Shown here: one piece after another, positions 1 through 11,052 of the stretch | Position numbering within the stretch: the first letter of the stretch is position 1 | Layout of the letters: each line of letters opens with the position of its first letter | From: Halorussus halobius | GTDB lineage: Archaea > Halobacteriota > Halobacteria > Halobacteriales > Haladaptataceae | Assembly: GCF_004765805.1 (NCBI RefSeq) | Contig: NZ_SBIU01000003.1 | Coordinates: 868,001-932,000, forward strand | Direction: 5' to 3' | Length of the DNA: 64,000 nucleotides | The notes under the pieces: model-generated | Seen by the model: the letters and a program-made list of their open reading frames with translations, nothing else | Told to the model about the DNA's origin: nothing | The model's database searches: none | Made by a program: the position numbers and the translations under genes

Positions 1-312
1 GATCGCGATGGGGTCGAGCCCGGTGAGGTCACGGATGGCGGCCACGACGTAGAACATCAGCGGCGGGTACGCGAAGGGGACGCCGCCCGCGGTGTAGTAG
101 GGGATGGTCTCGGGGAGCGCGTAGCCCGCCGCCGATATCTCCTCGGCGACGAGGAGGTACAGCCCCGCCCCGAACGAGGGGTAGGCGTGCGACCGCAGGT
201 AGGCGTACGCCACCACGAGCCCCGAGAGGAGCGCGGGCGCGAGCCAGAGCAGTTCCCGCGTGAGTCCACCCTCCCGTACCGTCGTCTCGTGTGCGAGGTT
301 CTGTTCGGTCAT
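1..312 (-). CDS. Membrane protein resembling family-39 glycosyltransferases (3' end off window)
   Basis: The frame starts at the ATG at 312 and runs off base 1, so only the first 104 residues are visible. One membrane helix lies at about residues 22-40 (LLWLAPALLSGLVVAYAYL). It is followed by an outward-facing stretch with SFGAGLYLLVAEEIS and IPYYTAGGVPFAYPPLMFY. That layout (N-terminal helix, then a conserved acidic loop near Tyr-Pro-Pro) is typical of haloarchaeal ArnT/PMT-like (GT39-type) membrane glycosyltransferases, which use a lipid-linked sugar. The family call is inferred from a fragment. The upstream gene on the same strand is an ABC permease, 257 bp away. Confidence 0.6.
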   Translation of the reverse strand, partial: MTEQNLAHETTVREGGLTRELLWLAPALLSGLVVAYAYLRSHAYPSFGAGLYLLVAEEISAAGYALPETIPYYTAGGVPFAYPPLMFYVVAAIRDLTGLDPIAI

Positions 313-569
313 GTCGGGGTTCCCGCGTCCGGCGGTCGGCCGCCGCGTTCGGTCGCCGTCCCGGGTTCCGTCGGGAGGGACCGTCGCGGCCGAGGCCGGA
401 CGCACTGGTCTCGACGGGGGTTGTGGCGGGACGGTCTTTGTTATCCGCCGGTTAGTCGACGCGCACGCTCGACGCACCGCGCCCCGCTCCCGGCGCGGCG
501 TCGTTACCGTCACGGGCCGCGAGTCAATCCGAGCTTTCCCAGCCGGAACGGCCGACTGCGTGGGTCGTC

Positions 570-1835
570 TCACTCGTGGCGCAGGGCGTCGATGGGGTCG
601 GTGTGGGCCGCGTCCCACGCGGGGTAGAGGCCGGCGAGCACCCCCACGGCGACGCCGACGACCACCGCCGCGCCGAACCAGACCGGACGGAACGCCAGCG
701 GGAGGCCGATGGCGCGCGCGCCGAGGAAGGCGGCTCCGAGGCCGACGAGCGCGCCCAGCGCCGAGCCGAGCACGCCCAGCACGACCGCCTCGACGAGGAA
801 CAACTGGAGGACGTCGCGGTTCTGCGCGCCCACCGCCTTCATGATGCCGATCTCGCGGGTGCGCTCGGCGACCGACACCAGCATGATGTTGGCGATGCCG
901 ATGGCCCCGACCACCAGCGAGATGACCGCGATGCCCGAGATGTAGGCGGTGAACGTGCCGGTCAGCTGCTCGATCTGGCTCACGATCTGGTCCTGGGTGG
1001 TGACCTCGAACTGGTAGTTGTTCGACTTGAGCTGGCGGGCGTCCGAGCGCTCGCCGAGGTAGCTGAACACCCGGCCCTGCACCGCGTCGACCTGCCCCGT
1101 GGAGGTGGCGGTCACGAGGACGCGACCGTAGACGAGCTGGCGCGTCCGGAGGTTCGGGCTCAACACCGTTCGCTCGTAGTAGGGGTCGGTCGGCGCGTAA
1201 ATCTGGGGCTGCTCGCCGTCGCCCTGGATGCCGAGGACGCTCCCGTCGTCCTGGGTCTCGACGACGCCGACCACCGTGGCGTTCAGCACCTCGTCGTTGG
1301 CCGCGCGGGTGAACGAGACGGTCTCGCCCACCGAGAGGTTGTCGGCGAACATCCCCGTGGCCGGGCGGTTTATCACCACCTCGCGTTCGCCCGTCCGATA
1401 CGGGCGACCCTCCGCGAAGTCGAGGTTCCGCACTCGAAAGTAGCCCGGCGACGAGACCGTGATCCACTGCCTGCCGACCGAGGAGTTGTTGAAACTGGCC
1501 GACGATGCCGCGATGCCGCTCTCGGGCGCGGCGACCTCGACGCCGCGAAGCTCGCGTATCTGGTCCACGTCGTGCTGGGTGAACACGACCGGCCCGCCGC
1601 CACCGCCCAGCGACGGGAGCTGGCTGTCGCCCGGCGACTGGGCGGTCACGTACATCGTGGCGGCGTTGCCCCCGGCCACGGTGCTGATGATGTCCTGCTG
1701 GAGGCTCGCCCCGAGCGTGACGAACGTGATGACCGCCGCGACGCCGATGATGACCCCCAGCGTCGTCAGCGTCGAGCGGAGCTTGTGTTCGCGGACGTTG
1801 CGCCAACTGATGCGTACGCCTTCGAGAACGTCCAT
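570..1835 (-). CDS. MacB/FtsX-type ABC transporter permease
   Basis: The 421-residue protein has the MacB permease layout. One helix lies near residues 20-45 (STLTTLGVIIGVAAVITFV). A long extracellular periplasmic-core-like domain spans about 50-290. The FtsX domain has three helices from about 295 to 415, including the conserved AERTREIGIMKAVGA loop. Such permeases pair with a LolD/MacB ATPase for efflux or lipoprotein and peptide export. No ATPase lies beside it: the neighbour upstream is divergent and unrelated. It must therefore use an ATPase encoded elsewhere, or be an orphan. Confidence 0.88.
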   Translation of the reverse strand: MDVLEGVRISWRNVREHKLRSTLTTLGVIIGVAAVITFVTLGASLQQDIISTVAGGNAATMYVTAQSPGDSQLPSLGGGGGPVVFTQHDVDQIRELRGVEVAAPESGIAASSASFNNSSVGRQWITVSSPGYFRVRNLDFAEGRPYRTGEREVVINRPATGMFADNLSVGETVSFTRAANDEVLNATVVGVVETQDDGSVLGIQGDGEQPQIYAPTDPYYERTVLSPNLRTRQLVYGRVLVTATSTGQVDAVQGRVFSYLGERSDARQLKSNNYQFEVTTQDQIVSQIEQLTGTFTAYISGIAVISLVVGAIGIANIMLVSVAERTREIGIMKAVGAQNRDVLQLFLVEAVVLGVLGSALGALVGLGAAFLGARAIGLPLAFRPVWFGAAVVVGVAVGVLAGLYPAWDAAHTDPIDALRHE

Positions 1836-2018
1836 GTGTCCCCCGACCCCGTCCCCGTGGCGCGACCGACGGGAGCGAGCCCCAAAAATCCCCGAACCGA
1901 AACGAGCCGTTTCGGCTCGCCCGGCGTCGCGAGTCGACGAGCGGGACGGGCCCGCGGGACCAGCAGCCGAGGACGCCTTTCGCTGGGTTTACAAGACGCT
2001 CGCGGAAAGCACTCGCCG

Positions 2019-3563
2019 ATGACCCTCCGTGACGCCGCCGACCGGCTCCGGGCGCGAGTCGGGGGCGCGCTGGCCCGCCGGCTGAGCGTCGATCCGCGCG
2101 CGCTGGCCGCCGTTCGCGTCTCGGTCGGCTTGCTCCTGGTCGCGGACCTCGCCATCCGGGCGGGCCACCTCACCGCGTTCTACACCGACGCCGGCGTGAT
2201 GCCCCGAGCGCTGGTCCGGGACCTCTATCCCGGGCTGGCGGCGCTGTCGCTCCACGCCCTCTCCGGGGCGGCGTGGTTCCAGGGCGTCCTGTTCGTCCTC
2301 GCGGGCGCGGCCGCGGTGGCGCTCGCGCTCGGCTACCGCACTCGGCTGGCGACCGCCGCGTCGCTCGTCCTGCTGGTGTCGCTACACGCGCGTAACCCGT
2401 TGATACTGAACGGCGGCGACTCCGTCCTCCGACGACTGCTGTTCTGGGGCCTGTTCCTCCCGCTGGGCCGCCGGTGGTCTGTCGACGCGCTCCGAAGGGA
2501 GGGCGGGTCGGCGAGTCGGGACGAAACCACTCGCCGCGTCGCGAGCGTGGCGTCTGCGGCCCTGCTCGTGCAGGTGGTCGTGGTGTACGCCGCAAACGGG
2601 CTGTTCAAGCTCCGCGGGGACAGGTGGCTCGCGGGCGAGGGGAGCCGAATCGCGCTCGGCCTCGACCAGTTGACCACCGGCCTCGGAAGCGCGCTCGCCG
2701 ACTTCCCGGCCCTGCTCGGACTGGTCGACCGGCTCTGGCTCGGCCTGCTGGTGACCAGCGTGTTGCTCGTGGTGCTGACCGGCTGGGCGCGGGCGCTCTT
2801 CGCCGGGCTGTTCGTCGGGATGCACCTCGGGATGGCGGCGACGCTCAACCTCGGGGTCTTCCCGCTGGTGTCGGCCGCCGGACTGCTCGCGTTCCTGCCG
2901 CCGACGTTCTGGGACGCCGCCGAGCGACTGTGGGCCGCCCACGGGAGCCGGCGACTCGACTTCGGCAGGGTGCTCGCCGGGGCCGACCGGCTGCTGCCGG
3001 GACCGGTTCGCGTCGAGTGGCCGGGGGCGGGAACTGTCGCGTCCGGCCTCCGAACCGGGTGGTCGACCGCCAAGCCGGGCGTCGTGGGCGGCCTGCTCGC
3101 GCTCGTCCTGCTGTGGAACGCCGCCACGCTGGGCTACGCCGGGATGCCCGACGCGGTGTCCGAGACGGTCGACCCCGAGGACTACCGGTGGGACATGTTC
3201 GCGCCCGAACCCCGGTCGGACGACGGCTGGTACGTGGTGGTCGGCAACCTGACCACGGGCGAGACCCGCGACCCGCTCCGGGGCGGCGAACTCCGGTGGG
3301 ACCGCCCGCCGAACGTGGCCGCGACCTACCCCGACGTGCGGTGGTACAAGTACCTCGTGGAGCTCCAGCGCGGGCAGGCCGACCGGCTCGGGCCGGCGTT
3401 CGGCGACTACCTCTGTCGGGAGTGGAACGCGGACCACGGGACCCAGCTGGAGAATCTGACCGCCTACTACGTCGAGGAACGGGTCCGACTCGACGAGCCC
3501 GAGACCACCGAGCGCGTCGAGTTGTTCCGGTACGCCTGCTCGGAGGGCCTCGCGGAGTCGTGA
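2019..3563 (+). CDS. HTTM domain membrane protein (gamma-carboxylase-like)
   Basis: The 514-residue protein starts at the ATG at 2019. The open frame extends far upstream, but that part is antisense to the permease and is not protein-like. Residues about 20-350 carry several membrane helices. They include the HTTM signature: SVDPRALAAVRVSVGLLLVADL, FYTDAGVMPR, and NGGDSVLRRLLFWGLFLPLG. HTTM proteins share the fold of vitamin K-dependent gamma-carboxylase, but most prokaryotic members have no proven reaction. The C-terminal 150 residues are soluble and Trp/Tyr-rich. The gene stands alone, divergent from the ABC permease. Confidence 0.85.
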   Translation: MTLRDAADRLRARVGGALARRLSVDPRALAAVRVSVGLLLVADLAIRAGHLTAFYTDAGVMPRALVRDLYPGLAALSLHALSGAAWFQGVLFVLAGAAAVALALGYRTRLATAASLVLLVSLHARNPLILNGGDSVLRRLLFWGLFLPLGRRWSVDALRREGGSASRDETTRRVASVASAALLVQVVVVYAANGLFKLRGDRWLAGEGSRIALGLDQLTTGLGSALADFPALLGLVDRLWLGLLVTSVLLVVLTGWARALFAGLFVGMHLGMAATLNLGVFPLVSAAGLLAFLPPTFWDAAERLWAAHGSRRLDFGRVLAGADRLLPGPVRVEWPGAGTVASGLRTGWSTAKPGVVGGLLALVLLWNAATLGYAGMPDAVSETVDPEDYRWDMFAPEPRSDDGWYVVVGNLTTGETRDPLRGGELRWDRPPNVAATYPDVRWYKYLVELQRGQADRLGPAFGDYLCREWNADHGTQLENLTAYYVEERVRLDEPETTERVELFRYACSEGLAES

Positions 3564-3619
3564 GGAACCCTGCGGTCGCCGACGACACTCGACGGTCGCT
3601 CCAGCGGTCCGGGCGGGGA

Positions 3620-4381
3620 TTACGAAATCGCCTCGCGCTCGGCCCGGATTTTCTCGGCGTACGCCTCCGCCACGCCGTCGAGAATCGCCTCCCCGGCCTC
3701 GGGCGTCGCCTCGCGCGGGTCGCCCAGGACGCCGGTGTCCGTGATGGCCTCGAACCCCTCGCTGAGCAGGCGGGACACGGATATCTCGCCCTCGTGGCCG
3801 ACGTCGAGTTCGTCGGTCCGCACCAGCCCCTCGTCGACGGCCATGACGACGGCCGTCTCCACGGCTCCGGCGTGGATTACGTCCTCCTGATACGCCACGC
3901 CGCCCGCGCGGAGTCCCTCGTTCTGTAGCGCCATGAGTTCGTCGAGGTCGGCGAGCGCGAGGACGTTGGCGTCTATCTCCCGCGCTATCTCGGGCGCGAC
4001 CGTGTTGACCGGCGCGAAGTTCCCGCCGTGGGTCGGCACGAGCGCGACGTGCTCGAAGCCGTGTTCGTCCAGCGACCGGCAGTACGACCGAATCAGGTCC
4101 ATCAGGGTCTCGGGCGGTATCGTGATGGTGCCGGGGAACTCCATGTGGTGGCCCGAACAGCCGGGTCGAATCGTGGGGGCGGCCAGCGCGTCCCCGAGTT
4201 CCTCGGCGATGCGCCGGGCGAGTTCGTCGCCCGCGAGCGTGTCCATGACGAGTGGAAGGTGCGGCCCGTGCTGCTCGATTGCGCCGACGGCCACGACTGC
4301 GGTCCGCGTCCCTTCGTCCAGTTCCGCCTCCACTTCCGGCCACGTTCGCTCGGCTAACCGGACGGACGTATTGGATTTCAT
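3620..4381 (-). CDS. Creatininase family amidohydrolase
   Basis: The 253-residue protein matches the creatininase fold. GAIEQHGPHLPL (residues 33-44) supplies the Glu/His metal ligands, D47 follows, GCSGHHMEFPGT lies at 74-85, and THGGN at 117-121. The family includes creatininase and archaeal FAPy deformylase (ArfB), which acts on a formamide in flavin/F420 synthesis. The sequence alone does not tell which substrate is used here. Length is normal for the family. It stands alone between HTTM and cetZ. Confidence 0.88.
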   Translation of the reverse strand: MKSNTSVRLAERTWPEVEAELDEGTRTAVVAVGAIEQHGPHLPLVMDTLAGDELARRIAEELGDALAAPTIRPGCSGHHMEFPGTITIPPETLMDLIRSYCRSLDEHGFEHVALVPTHGGNFAPVNTVAPEIAREIDANVLALADLDELMALQNEGLRAGGVAYQEDVIHAGAVETAVVMAVDEGLVRTDELDVGHEGEISVSRLLSEGFEAITDTGVLGDPREATPEAGEAILDGVAEAYAEKIRAEREAIS

Positions 4382-4475
4382 ACTCGTATCCGGCTTGCAG
4401 TCGTCGGAACTTAACGCTTCGTCGGGCGTGGGACGGATTGTCTAGGCACGCGGCGAAGGTCGACGGATTCCGGGT

Positions 4476-5639
4476 TCAGAACAGCGCTTCCAGTTCCTCG
4501 GCCTCGTCGTGAACCAGTTGCTCCAGCCGGTCGTCGCTCTCCTCGCGGGCGTTCGCGATGTCGTCCTGGGCCTCGACCGCGACCTCCTGGAGCTCCTTGA
4601 TTCGCGGGACGTCCGTGACGCCCGACAGCAGGGTGACGGCCGCGACCTCGCCGGTCCCGGCGGTCGGGTAGTCGCCGCCCCGGACCTCCATCGAGGCGGT
4701 CTCGTTCTCCAGCCACTTGCGCCCCTTCTCGACACCCTTCCGGTTCAGGTACTCCGAGGGACCCTTCACGACCACCAGCGAGCGGTCGGTGCTGCGGACC
4801 TCGCACGGCAGGGTGAGTCGGCCCAGCGCGGCCTTGCGCACCAGACTCGTGATGCGGTTGGTGGTCTCGGTGGCGTCGAGGTCGTCCTCGGAAAATCGTC
4901 CGAGCAGCCCGCCGGTCGCCGGGTCGACGCCCTCGTGAGCGTACCCGACGGTCGAGACGCCGCCGCACGCGAGCGTGTTGATTATCTCGCTGGAGTCGAC
5001 CACGCTCTCGGCGACCCCGCCGTCCCCGTCTATCTCGCCGGCCGAGAACAGCACCCCGAACCGGCGGACGATCTCCTCGTTGATGCGGTCGTAGCCGCCC
5101 CGGACCGACTCGCCCGTCTCACGCCACGCGTCGTTGTCGAACACGAGCAGGTTGTCGACCTCGTCGACGAAGGTCTTGAACGAGCGGGCGGCGTTCAGCG
5201 TGTAGATGCCGCCTTCGTCCTCGGCGGGCAACACGCCCAGGCCGTAGACGGGTTCGGTGTAGATGCGCTTCAAGTGGTTCGCGAGGACGGGCGCGCCGCC
5301 CGACCCCGTGCCCCCGCCCATCCCCGCGACCACGAGGAAGGCGTCTATCTCGTGGACCGGCACCTCGTCGAGCGCGCCCTGTATCTCGCCGATGTCCGCC
5401 TCGGCGATTTCCGCGCCCAGCTCGTTGTCCGCGCCCACGCCGTGGCCCTTCACGCGGGCCTGTCCGACGAGAACGCGGTTGCGCTCGGGGACGTGTTCGA
5501 GTCCCGCGAGGTCGGCCTTCGCGGTGTTGACCGCGACCGCCGACTGGACCACGTCACAGCCGGTCCCCCTGTCGAACTCGACGAATTTGTCGACTATCTT
5601 GCCGCCAGCTTGCCCGAAGCCTATCATTGCGAGCTTCAT
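4476..5639 (-). CDS. cetZ: CetZ tubulin-like cytoskeletal protein
   Basis: The 387-residue protein has the tubulin/FtsZ GTPase fold in its CetZ version. It opens MKLAMIGFGQAGGKIVDKF and carries the GTP-binding signature GGGTGSG at residues 108-114. CetZ proteins are archaeal cytoskeletal GTPases that control cell shape and rod formation rather than division. The opening resembles CetZ1, but I cannot settle the paralogue. A GGAGG Shine-Dalgarno sequence lies about 10 nt before the ATG. The gene is divergent from trmY across a 328-bp intergenic region. Confidence 0.93.
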   Translation of the reverse strand: MKLAMIGFGQAGGKIVDKFVEFDRGTGCDVVQSAVAVNTAKADLAGLEHVPERNRVLVGQARVKGHGVGADNELGAEIAEADIGEIQGALDEVPVHEIDAFLVVAGMGGGTGSGGAPVLANHLKRIYTEPVYGLGVLPAEDEGGIYTLNAARSFKTFVDEVDNLLVFDNDAWRETGESVRGGYDRINEEIVRRFGVLFSAGEIDGDGGVAESVVDSSEIINTLACGGVSTVGYAHEGVDPATGGLLGRFSEDDLDATETTNRITSLVRKAALGRLTLPCEVRSTDRSLVVVKGPSEYLNRKGVEKGRKWLENETASMEVRGGDYPTAGTGEVAAVTLLSGVTDVPRIKELQEVAVEAQDDIANAREESDDRLEQLVHDEAEELEALF

Positions 5640-5967
5640 TCTTGGAGCCTCCCTGAGGCCGATGTACGGCAGTTACCCGACGACTGACCGCGCGTCGCGC
5701 CGGGCCTATCGGCTGTACTCCCACACCTAGGCCGACACTCACATTGTTATGCGGCGGCAACTCGGGTTTCAGGCGCGGCCACACGAGTTCGGAGACGGTC
5801 GGGAAGTGGATTGCCGAGCAGTCAAGCACGGTCTGTAGCGGGCGGCGTTCCGAGGCACGAGGTCTCCCCCAGCGGAAATCCAGCGGACGCGAATCGAACC
5901 GGACGACCCGTAGTTCGCCACACGCGGTTCCGACGCGCGTATTACCCTTCCGACCCTCGCCCGACGC
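5640..5967. other. Divergent cetZ/trmY intergenic region
   Basis: This 328-bp gap has no convincing gene. It must hold the promoters of two divergent genes. An AT-richer patch around 5,745-5,755 suits a cetZ promoter with a leader of about 100 nt, consistent with cetZ having a ribosome-binding site. No strong hairpin or repeat was seen. Confidence 0.5.
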
Positions 5968-6564
5968 ATGCGCCAGTTCATCGTCCTCGGCCACGACGCG
6001 CCCACGACGCCCGAGTTCTCGCTCGACGACCTCGCGGGCGGCGCGGGTCGGCTCGACGTGCTGTGTCGGTGCGTCAACTCCGCGTTCTTCCTCTCGCACG
6101 ACCTCCGCGAGGACGTGCGGGTCCACCTCGTGTTACGGGACCAACTCACCGTCCGGTTCGAGGGGGCCGAGCTTCGCCACCTCAACCCCGACGAGCGAAG
6201 CACGGCCGCCCTGATTCGGGGCGCGCTCGAAGCAAAGGACGAAGCTATCGGCCACGTGGCGGCCGAGAGTTCGCCGGGCGTCGCCCTCTCGAAGCGCGGG
6301 TTCGAGCCGGTGCTGGACGAGGCGGCGAGCGAGGGAACTGTCGTCGAACTCCACGAGGACGGCGACCCCGTGGTGGAGGTCGAACCGCCCGAGAACCCCG
6401 TCTTCGTGCTGTCGGACCACGACGACTTCCGGGAGTGCGAGGCCGACCTGCTGGCCGACGTCGCCGACGAGCGCGTGCGGCTCGGGCCGGAACGGCTCCA
6501 CGCCGACCACGCGATTACCGTGGCGAACAACTACCTCGACACCGAGGGGTTCGCGCGTTACTGA
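5968..6564 (+). CDS. trmY: tRNA (pseudouridine-54 N1)-methyltransferase TrmY
   Basis: The 198-residue protein is a SPOUT-class, SAM-dependent methyltransferase. In Halobacteria it converts pseudouridine 54 of the T-loop to N1-methylpseudouridine. It opens [14 protein letters not shown] and has [16 protein letters not shown] near residues 32-47. The C-terminal part [20 protein letters not shown] forms the knotted SAM pocket. Length and start agree with the family. It is followed 52 bp later by the frameshifted gene at 6,616. Confidence 0.93.
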   Translation: MRQFIVLGHDAPTTPEFSLDDLAGGAGRLDVLCRCVNSAFFLSHDLREDVRVHLVLRDQLTVRFEGAELRHLNPDERSTAALIRGALEAKDEAIGHVAAESSPGVALSKRGFEPVLDEAASEGTVVELHEDGDPVVEVEPPENPVFVLSDHDDFRECEADLLADVADERVRLGPERLHADHAITVANNYLDTEGFARY

Positions 6565-6615
6565 CCCGCGAGCGAAGCGACTACGTGCGTCCTCCCCGCA
6601 GTTCGAGGCGACGAC

Positions 6616-7370
6616 ATGTCTTCGCTCACCGACGACCCGAGAGAGATAGACCGCTGGAGCGACGGCGTGGGCTGGCTGGCCCATCCCGAGGAGGACGCGA
6701 AGCGAGCCAGCCACGCGATTCGGGGCGCGGACGGCGGCGTCTGGCTGTTCGACCCGGTCGACGCGCCGGAAGACGAGGTCTTCCGAGGTCTGCTTCGCAT
6801 CCGCTCAGCAGACCGCCGGGCGTCGACGACCTCGTGGCCGACCTCGGCGACGTCGCGGGCGTCGCGGTGCTGTCGAACTACCACGCCCGCGACGCCGGCC
6901 GAATCGCCGACCGTCACGACGTGCCGGTGTACCTCCCGGAGTGGACGAACCGGGTGGCCGACCGGCTCGCGGCCGACGTCCGGGTCGAGCGCTTCGCGGC
7001 CGAACTGGGCGATTCGGGCTTCCGGGTCCGGGGCGGGACCGCACTCCCCGGGTGGCGCGAGTCGGTCGCGTACCGGCCCGCCGACGGGACGCTGTACGTC
7101 CCGGACCTGCTCGGGACCGCCTCGACCTACACCGTCGGCGACGAGCGCCTCGCGGTCTACGTCTTCCGGCGGCCGATGCCGCCCCGCGACCGGTTGGCCG
7201 GCCTCGCTCCCGAGCGCGTCCTCGTCGGGCACGGGACGGGCGTGTTCGCGGATGCTTCGGACGCGCTCTCGCGGGCGCTCGACCGAGCGCGAGCCGGGTT
7301 TCCGCGAGCCCTCCGGGAGAACGGACCGACCCAGCTCCGACTGCTCGCCGAGGGTGCGGTGGAGTTGTAG
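6616..7370 (+). pseudogene. MBL-fold-like hydrolase gene broken by an 11-nt insertion
   Basis: Reading starts at the ATG at 6616 (MSSLTDDPREIDRW, then GVGWLAHPEEDAKRASHAI) and gives good protein up to FRGLL at about 6,794. That frame then becomes low-complexity Arg/Ser/Thr junk. Good protein resumes in another frame (SRPPGVDDLVADLGD, then LSNYHARDAGRIADRHDV) and ends at 7370. Removing 11 nt (6795-6805) restores one 247-codon frame. The insertion is the loop of a perfect 8-bp inverted repeat (6787-6794 with 6807-6814). The restored product resembles haloarchaeal MBL-fold-like proteins, with LVGHGTGVF near the end. Either it is a true recent mutation or a sequencing or assembly error. Confidence 0.75.
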
Positions 7371-7473
7371 CGAGTCGCGCGGACGCGTCGTCGACTCGAC
7401 GCCGGGGCGTCTCGCGCAGCGTCTACTAGGAATTTAAGGGAAATTATGGCGCACAGAGCGCGAAACGGTAGGC

Positions 7474-7483
7474 CTTTTATCCC
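7474..7483 (+). promoter_or_regulatory. TATA-like promoter of icd
   Basis: The box cttttatccc is centred about 28 nt before the icd ATG, the spacing expected of a leaderless haloarchaeal transcript. Confidence 0.6.
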
Positions 7484-7506
7484 TCTCCCTCCCAGTTTCG
7501 GACGTC

Positions 7507-8769
<1,263 letters not shown>

Positions 8770-8785
8770 AGTCGGCCGTCGCCGC

Positions 8786-8790
8786 TTTTT
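8786..8790 (+). terminator. Oligo-T terminator after icd
   Basis: A run of five T follows the icd stop by 16 nt in GC-rich sequence, the usual form of an archaeal intrinsic terminator. Confidence 0.5.
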
Positions 8791-8896
8791 CACCGGATTC
8801 GACGCTTCCGAGCGTCCCGATTCGCCCAACTCCTAGACGTTCGACAACCTACCACGGAGACGCGCCGGGGCGACCTCGACTGGTCGTCGGGTCGCG

Positions 8897-10444
8897 CTAC
8901 CGGCCGGACGCCGTCTCGTTGCCCCGGCGTATCTCGATGGACTCGTCGTCGAAGATTTCGAGCGTGTCGAGTACCGTTCCGTTCTCGGCGACGCGCTGGA
9001 CGACCATCGCCGGGTCGCGCTCGTCGCCGCCGTCGGTCGCGTTGGCGTCCGGAACCGATTCGCCGCGGAGGAACGCCCGCACCGCGTCCGACTCGTCGAC
9101 CTCGACCACGTCGCTCGACTCCGCGTCGACGAACGCGATGTACGCGATGCCGCTGCTGTCCTCCGGAACGACGCGGACCTCCCAGTACAGCGTCCCGTCG
9201 ACCACGACCGGAATCGGCTCGGACGGGACGAACCGGTTCCAGTCCGTGGTCCGGGCGGCCTGCCTGACGTAGTCGGTCGCCTTTCGCGGCCCGAACAGCG
9301 ACTGCTCGGGCGAGTACCGGCTGTACTCGCCGGTCCGACCGTCGACGGTCCAGACCTCCTTCAGGCCTTGCGCGTCGCCGTACGGTTCGACTGCGACGAG
9401 AAGCTCCGGACCGTCCTCGGTGAACACCGCGAACGGCTGGTCGTTGTTGTCGCCGGGGACGGGCGCGAGTTCGATCTCGTCTTCGTGGCTGGTGAACGTG
9501 TTGAGGATGCCGTTGCGGTACTTCGTGCTGGCGACTCGCTGTCGGGCGAGCGAGAAGGGGTAGAGCTTCTGCTCGTCGAGGACGGGGTGGGCTCGCGCCG
9601 CGGACGGTGAGAGGTCCTCGACGTTGCCGTCCTCGTCGACGAGGACGACGCCGCCCCACTCGGGCGTCGTGTACGGGAGTGGAGTCCAGTGGAACGTCGG
9701 TTTCGTGTACGGGACCGCGACGTACTGCTCGTCGTCGTGAACGACCATGAAGGGGTCCTGGTAGTTCACGAGGAACTCGCCGTTCTTGATGACGTGCCAC
9801 TTGTAGTTGTTGTAAAACGAGGTCCCGATGCCCTTCTCGAGGTCCCCGGTGAACGTCTTCGTCCGGGTGTTCTGTCTCGTCATGTCGACCATGACGGTGC
9901 CGTGCTGTTGCTTCGTGAAGTGGTTCCACGTCCCGTCCGGGGCGAGCGCGTACGACCAGTGTGGCGTGCCGTTGTGGACGGTGATGTCGCTCCCGGCGAG
10001 TCGGTACTGGGGGAAGTTCAGCGTGTTCGAGGCGTATCGCTGGGAGACGCTCTGGGTGACGATGCGGGGCCTGTCGGCGTCGACCTCCGACAGGTTCGAC
10101 GTCTCCGTCGCGTCCACCATGGTTCGCGTGCCGAGCGTCTCGTCGGCGAGGAGACCGCCGACGCCCGACCCGACGATCAGAATCGCGACGAACGTCACGC
10201 CGGCGGCGTTGACCCCTACCGGAACGCCGCTACGAACGAGCGCGAGGTAAATCAGTGCGGTGACGACCACGGCCACGACGACTATCGGCGTCGAGTACAC
10301 CAGATAGACGAGTCCTTGGAGCCACGGCCGGAAGTACCACGCCGCGGCGGCCACGAGCGCGACCAGCAGGACCGCCCCTATCGTGGCGCTTCGGCCATCG
10401 ACGGTGTCGGGGAGTCTCCAGTCGGTGTCGGTGTCTTCGGGCAT
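8897..10444 (-). CDS. Hypothetical membrane-anchored protein
   Basis: The 515-residue protein is not recognised. Three hydrophobic segments lie in the first 105 residues: IGAVLLVALVAAAAWYF (about 22-38), IVVVAVVVTALIYLAL (about 54-69) and GVTFVAILIVGSGVGGLL (about 82-99). The remaining 410 residues are hydrophilic and look extracellular and beta-rich, with many Trp/Tyr (FYNNYKWHVIKNGEF, PTFHWTPLPYTTPEWGG). The layout suggests a membrane-tethered surface domain. It stands alone and converges on icd. Confidence 0.7.
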   Translation of the reverse strand: MPEDTDTDWRLPDTVDGRSATIGAVLLVALVAAAAWYFRPWLQGLVYLVYSTPIVVVAVVVTALIYLALVRSGVPVGVNAAGVTFVAILIVGSGVGGLLADETLGTRTMVDATETSNLSEVDADRPRIVTQSVSQRYASNTLNFPQYRLAGSDITVHNGTPHWSYALAPDGTWNHFTKQQHGTVMVDMTRQNTRTKTFTGDLEKGIGTSFYNNYKWHVIKNGEFLVNYQDPFMVVHDDEQYVAVPYTKPTFHWTPLPYTTPEWGGVVLVDEDGNVEDLSPSAARAHPVLDEQKLYPFSLARQRVASTKYRNGILNTFTSHEDEIELAPVPGDNNDQPFAVFTEDGPELLVAVEPYGDAQGLKEVWTVDGRTGEYSRYSPEQSLFGPRKATDYVRQAARTTDWNRFVPSEPIPVVVDGTLYWEVRVVPEDSSGIAYIAFVDAESSDVVEVDESDAVRAFLRGESVPDANATDGGDERDPAMVVQRVAENGTVLDTLEIFDDESIEIRRGNETASGR

Positions 10445-10543
10445 CGCTGTCTCGGAAGATGGGTCGTCTCCCGTGAGTTTCTTTCGCTTCGCCGCACATT
10501 TCCGTCTTGAAAGGTCGAACGGCCGGGAGACGAACCGGACCCG

Positions 10544-10882
10544 TCAGTCCTGCCAGTCCGGGTCGGTCCGGGGCGGGCTGAAGACGTCCAGCCCTTCCAC
10601 GGGAACGTCGCCGCGATTCTCGGCGGCGTGGGGTTCGTCGCTCGGAATCGCGTAGGAATCGCCCGCGCTCACCGCGAACTCCTCGCCGTCGACGAGGAAC
10701 GTCAGCGTCCCCTGCGTGACGTAGCCGGTCTGCTCGTGGTCGTGGCTGTGTTCGGGCACGGTCGCGCCGGGTTCGATGTCGAAGTGCTGGACGTTCATCC
10801 GCTCGGCCCCCGCGAGCATCGAGAGGTGGACGCCCTCGACGGCTTCGGTCGACTCCTCGGCGTCTTTGGGTACGACTTGCAT
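10544..10882 (-). CDS. Cupin domain protein
   Basis: This 112-residue single-domain cupin has motif 1, PGATVPEHSHDHEQTGYVTQG (His-x-His, Glu, Gly; residues about 38-58). Motif 2 is GDSYAIPSDEPHAAEN. The His/Glu set could bind a divalent metal. Small cupins of this kind may be enzymes or sugar/ligand-binding regulators, and the sequence does not decide which. It is divergent from the 11,053 gene. Confidence 0.85.
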   Translation of the reverse strand: MQVVPKDAEESTEAVEGVHLSMLAGAERMNVQHFDIEPGATVPEHSHDHEQTGYVTQGTLTFLVDGEEFAVSAGDSYAIPSDEPHAAENRGDVPVEGLDVFSPPRTDPDWQD

Positions 10883-11052
10883 GGTCGTCGGAGCCGACGG
10901 CGGGTACCCACCTAAAGCTTCGACTCTCGGAAGGGCTTACCGTGGCCGAGGGCGTTCGGGGATGCTCGCGGTTGCGGTGTCGGCCACGCGTCCGAACGCG
11001 TCCAACCACGCGAGTCCGAAGGTTCACGTACGAAAAGGCCGCACCGACGAGT

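Noticed and set aside
576..2018. Very long plus-strand open frame upstream of the HTTM gene
   Set aside because: It is the antisense of the ABC permease gene, rich in Arg/His/Asp, with no domain. The HTTM protein clearly begins at 2019.
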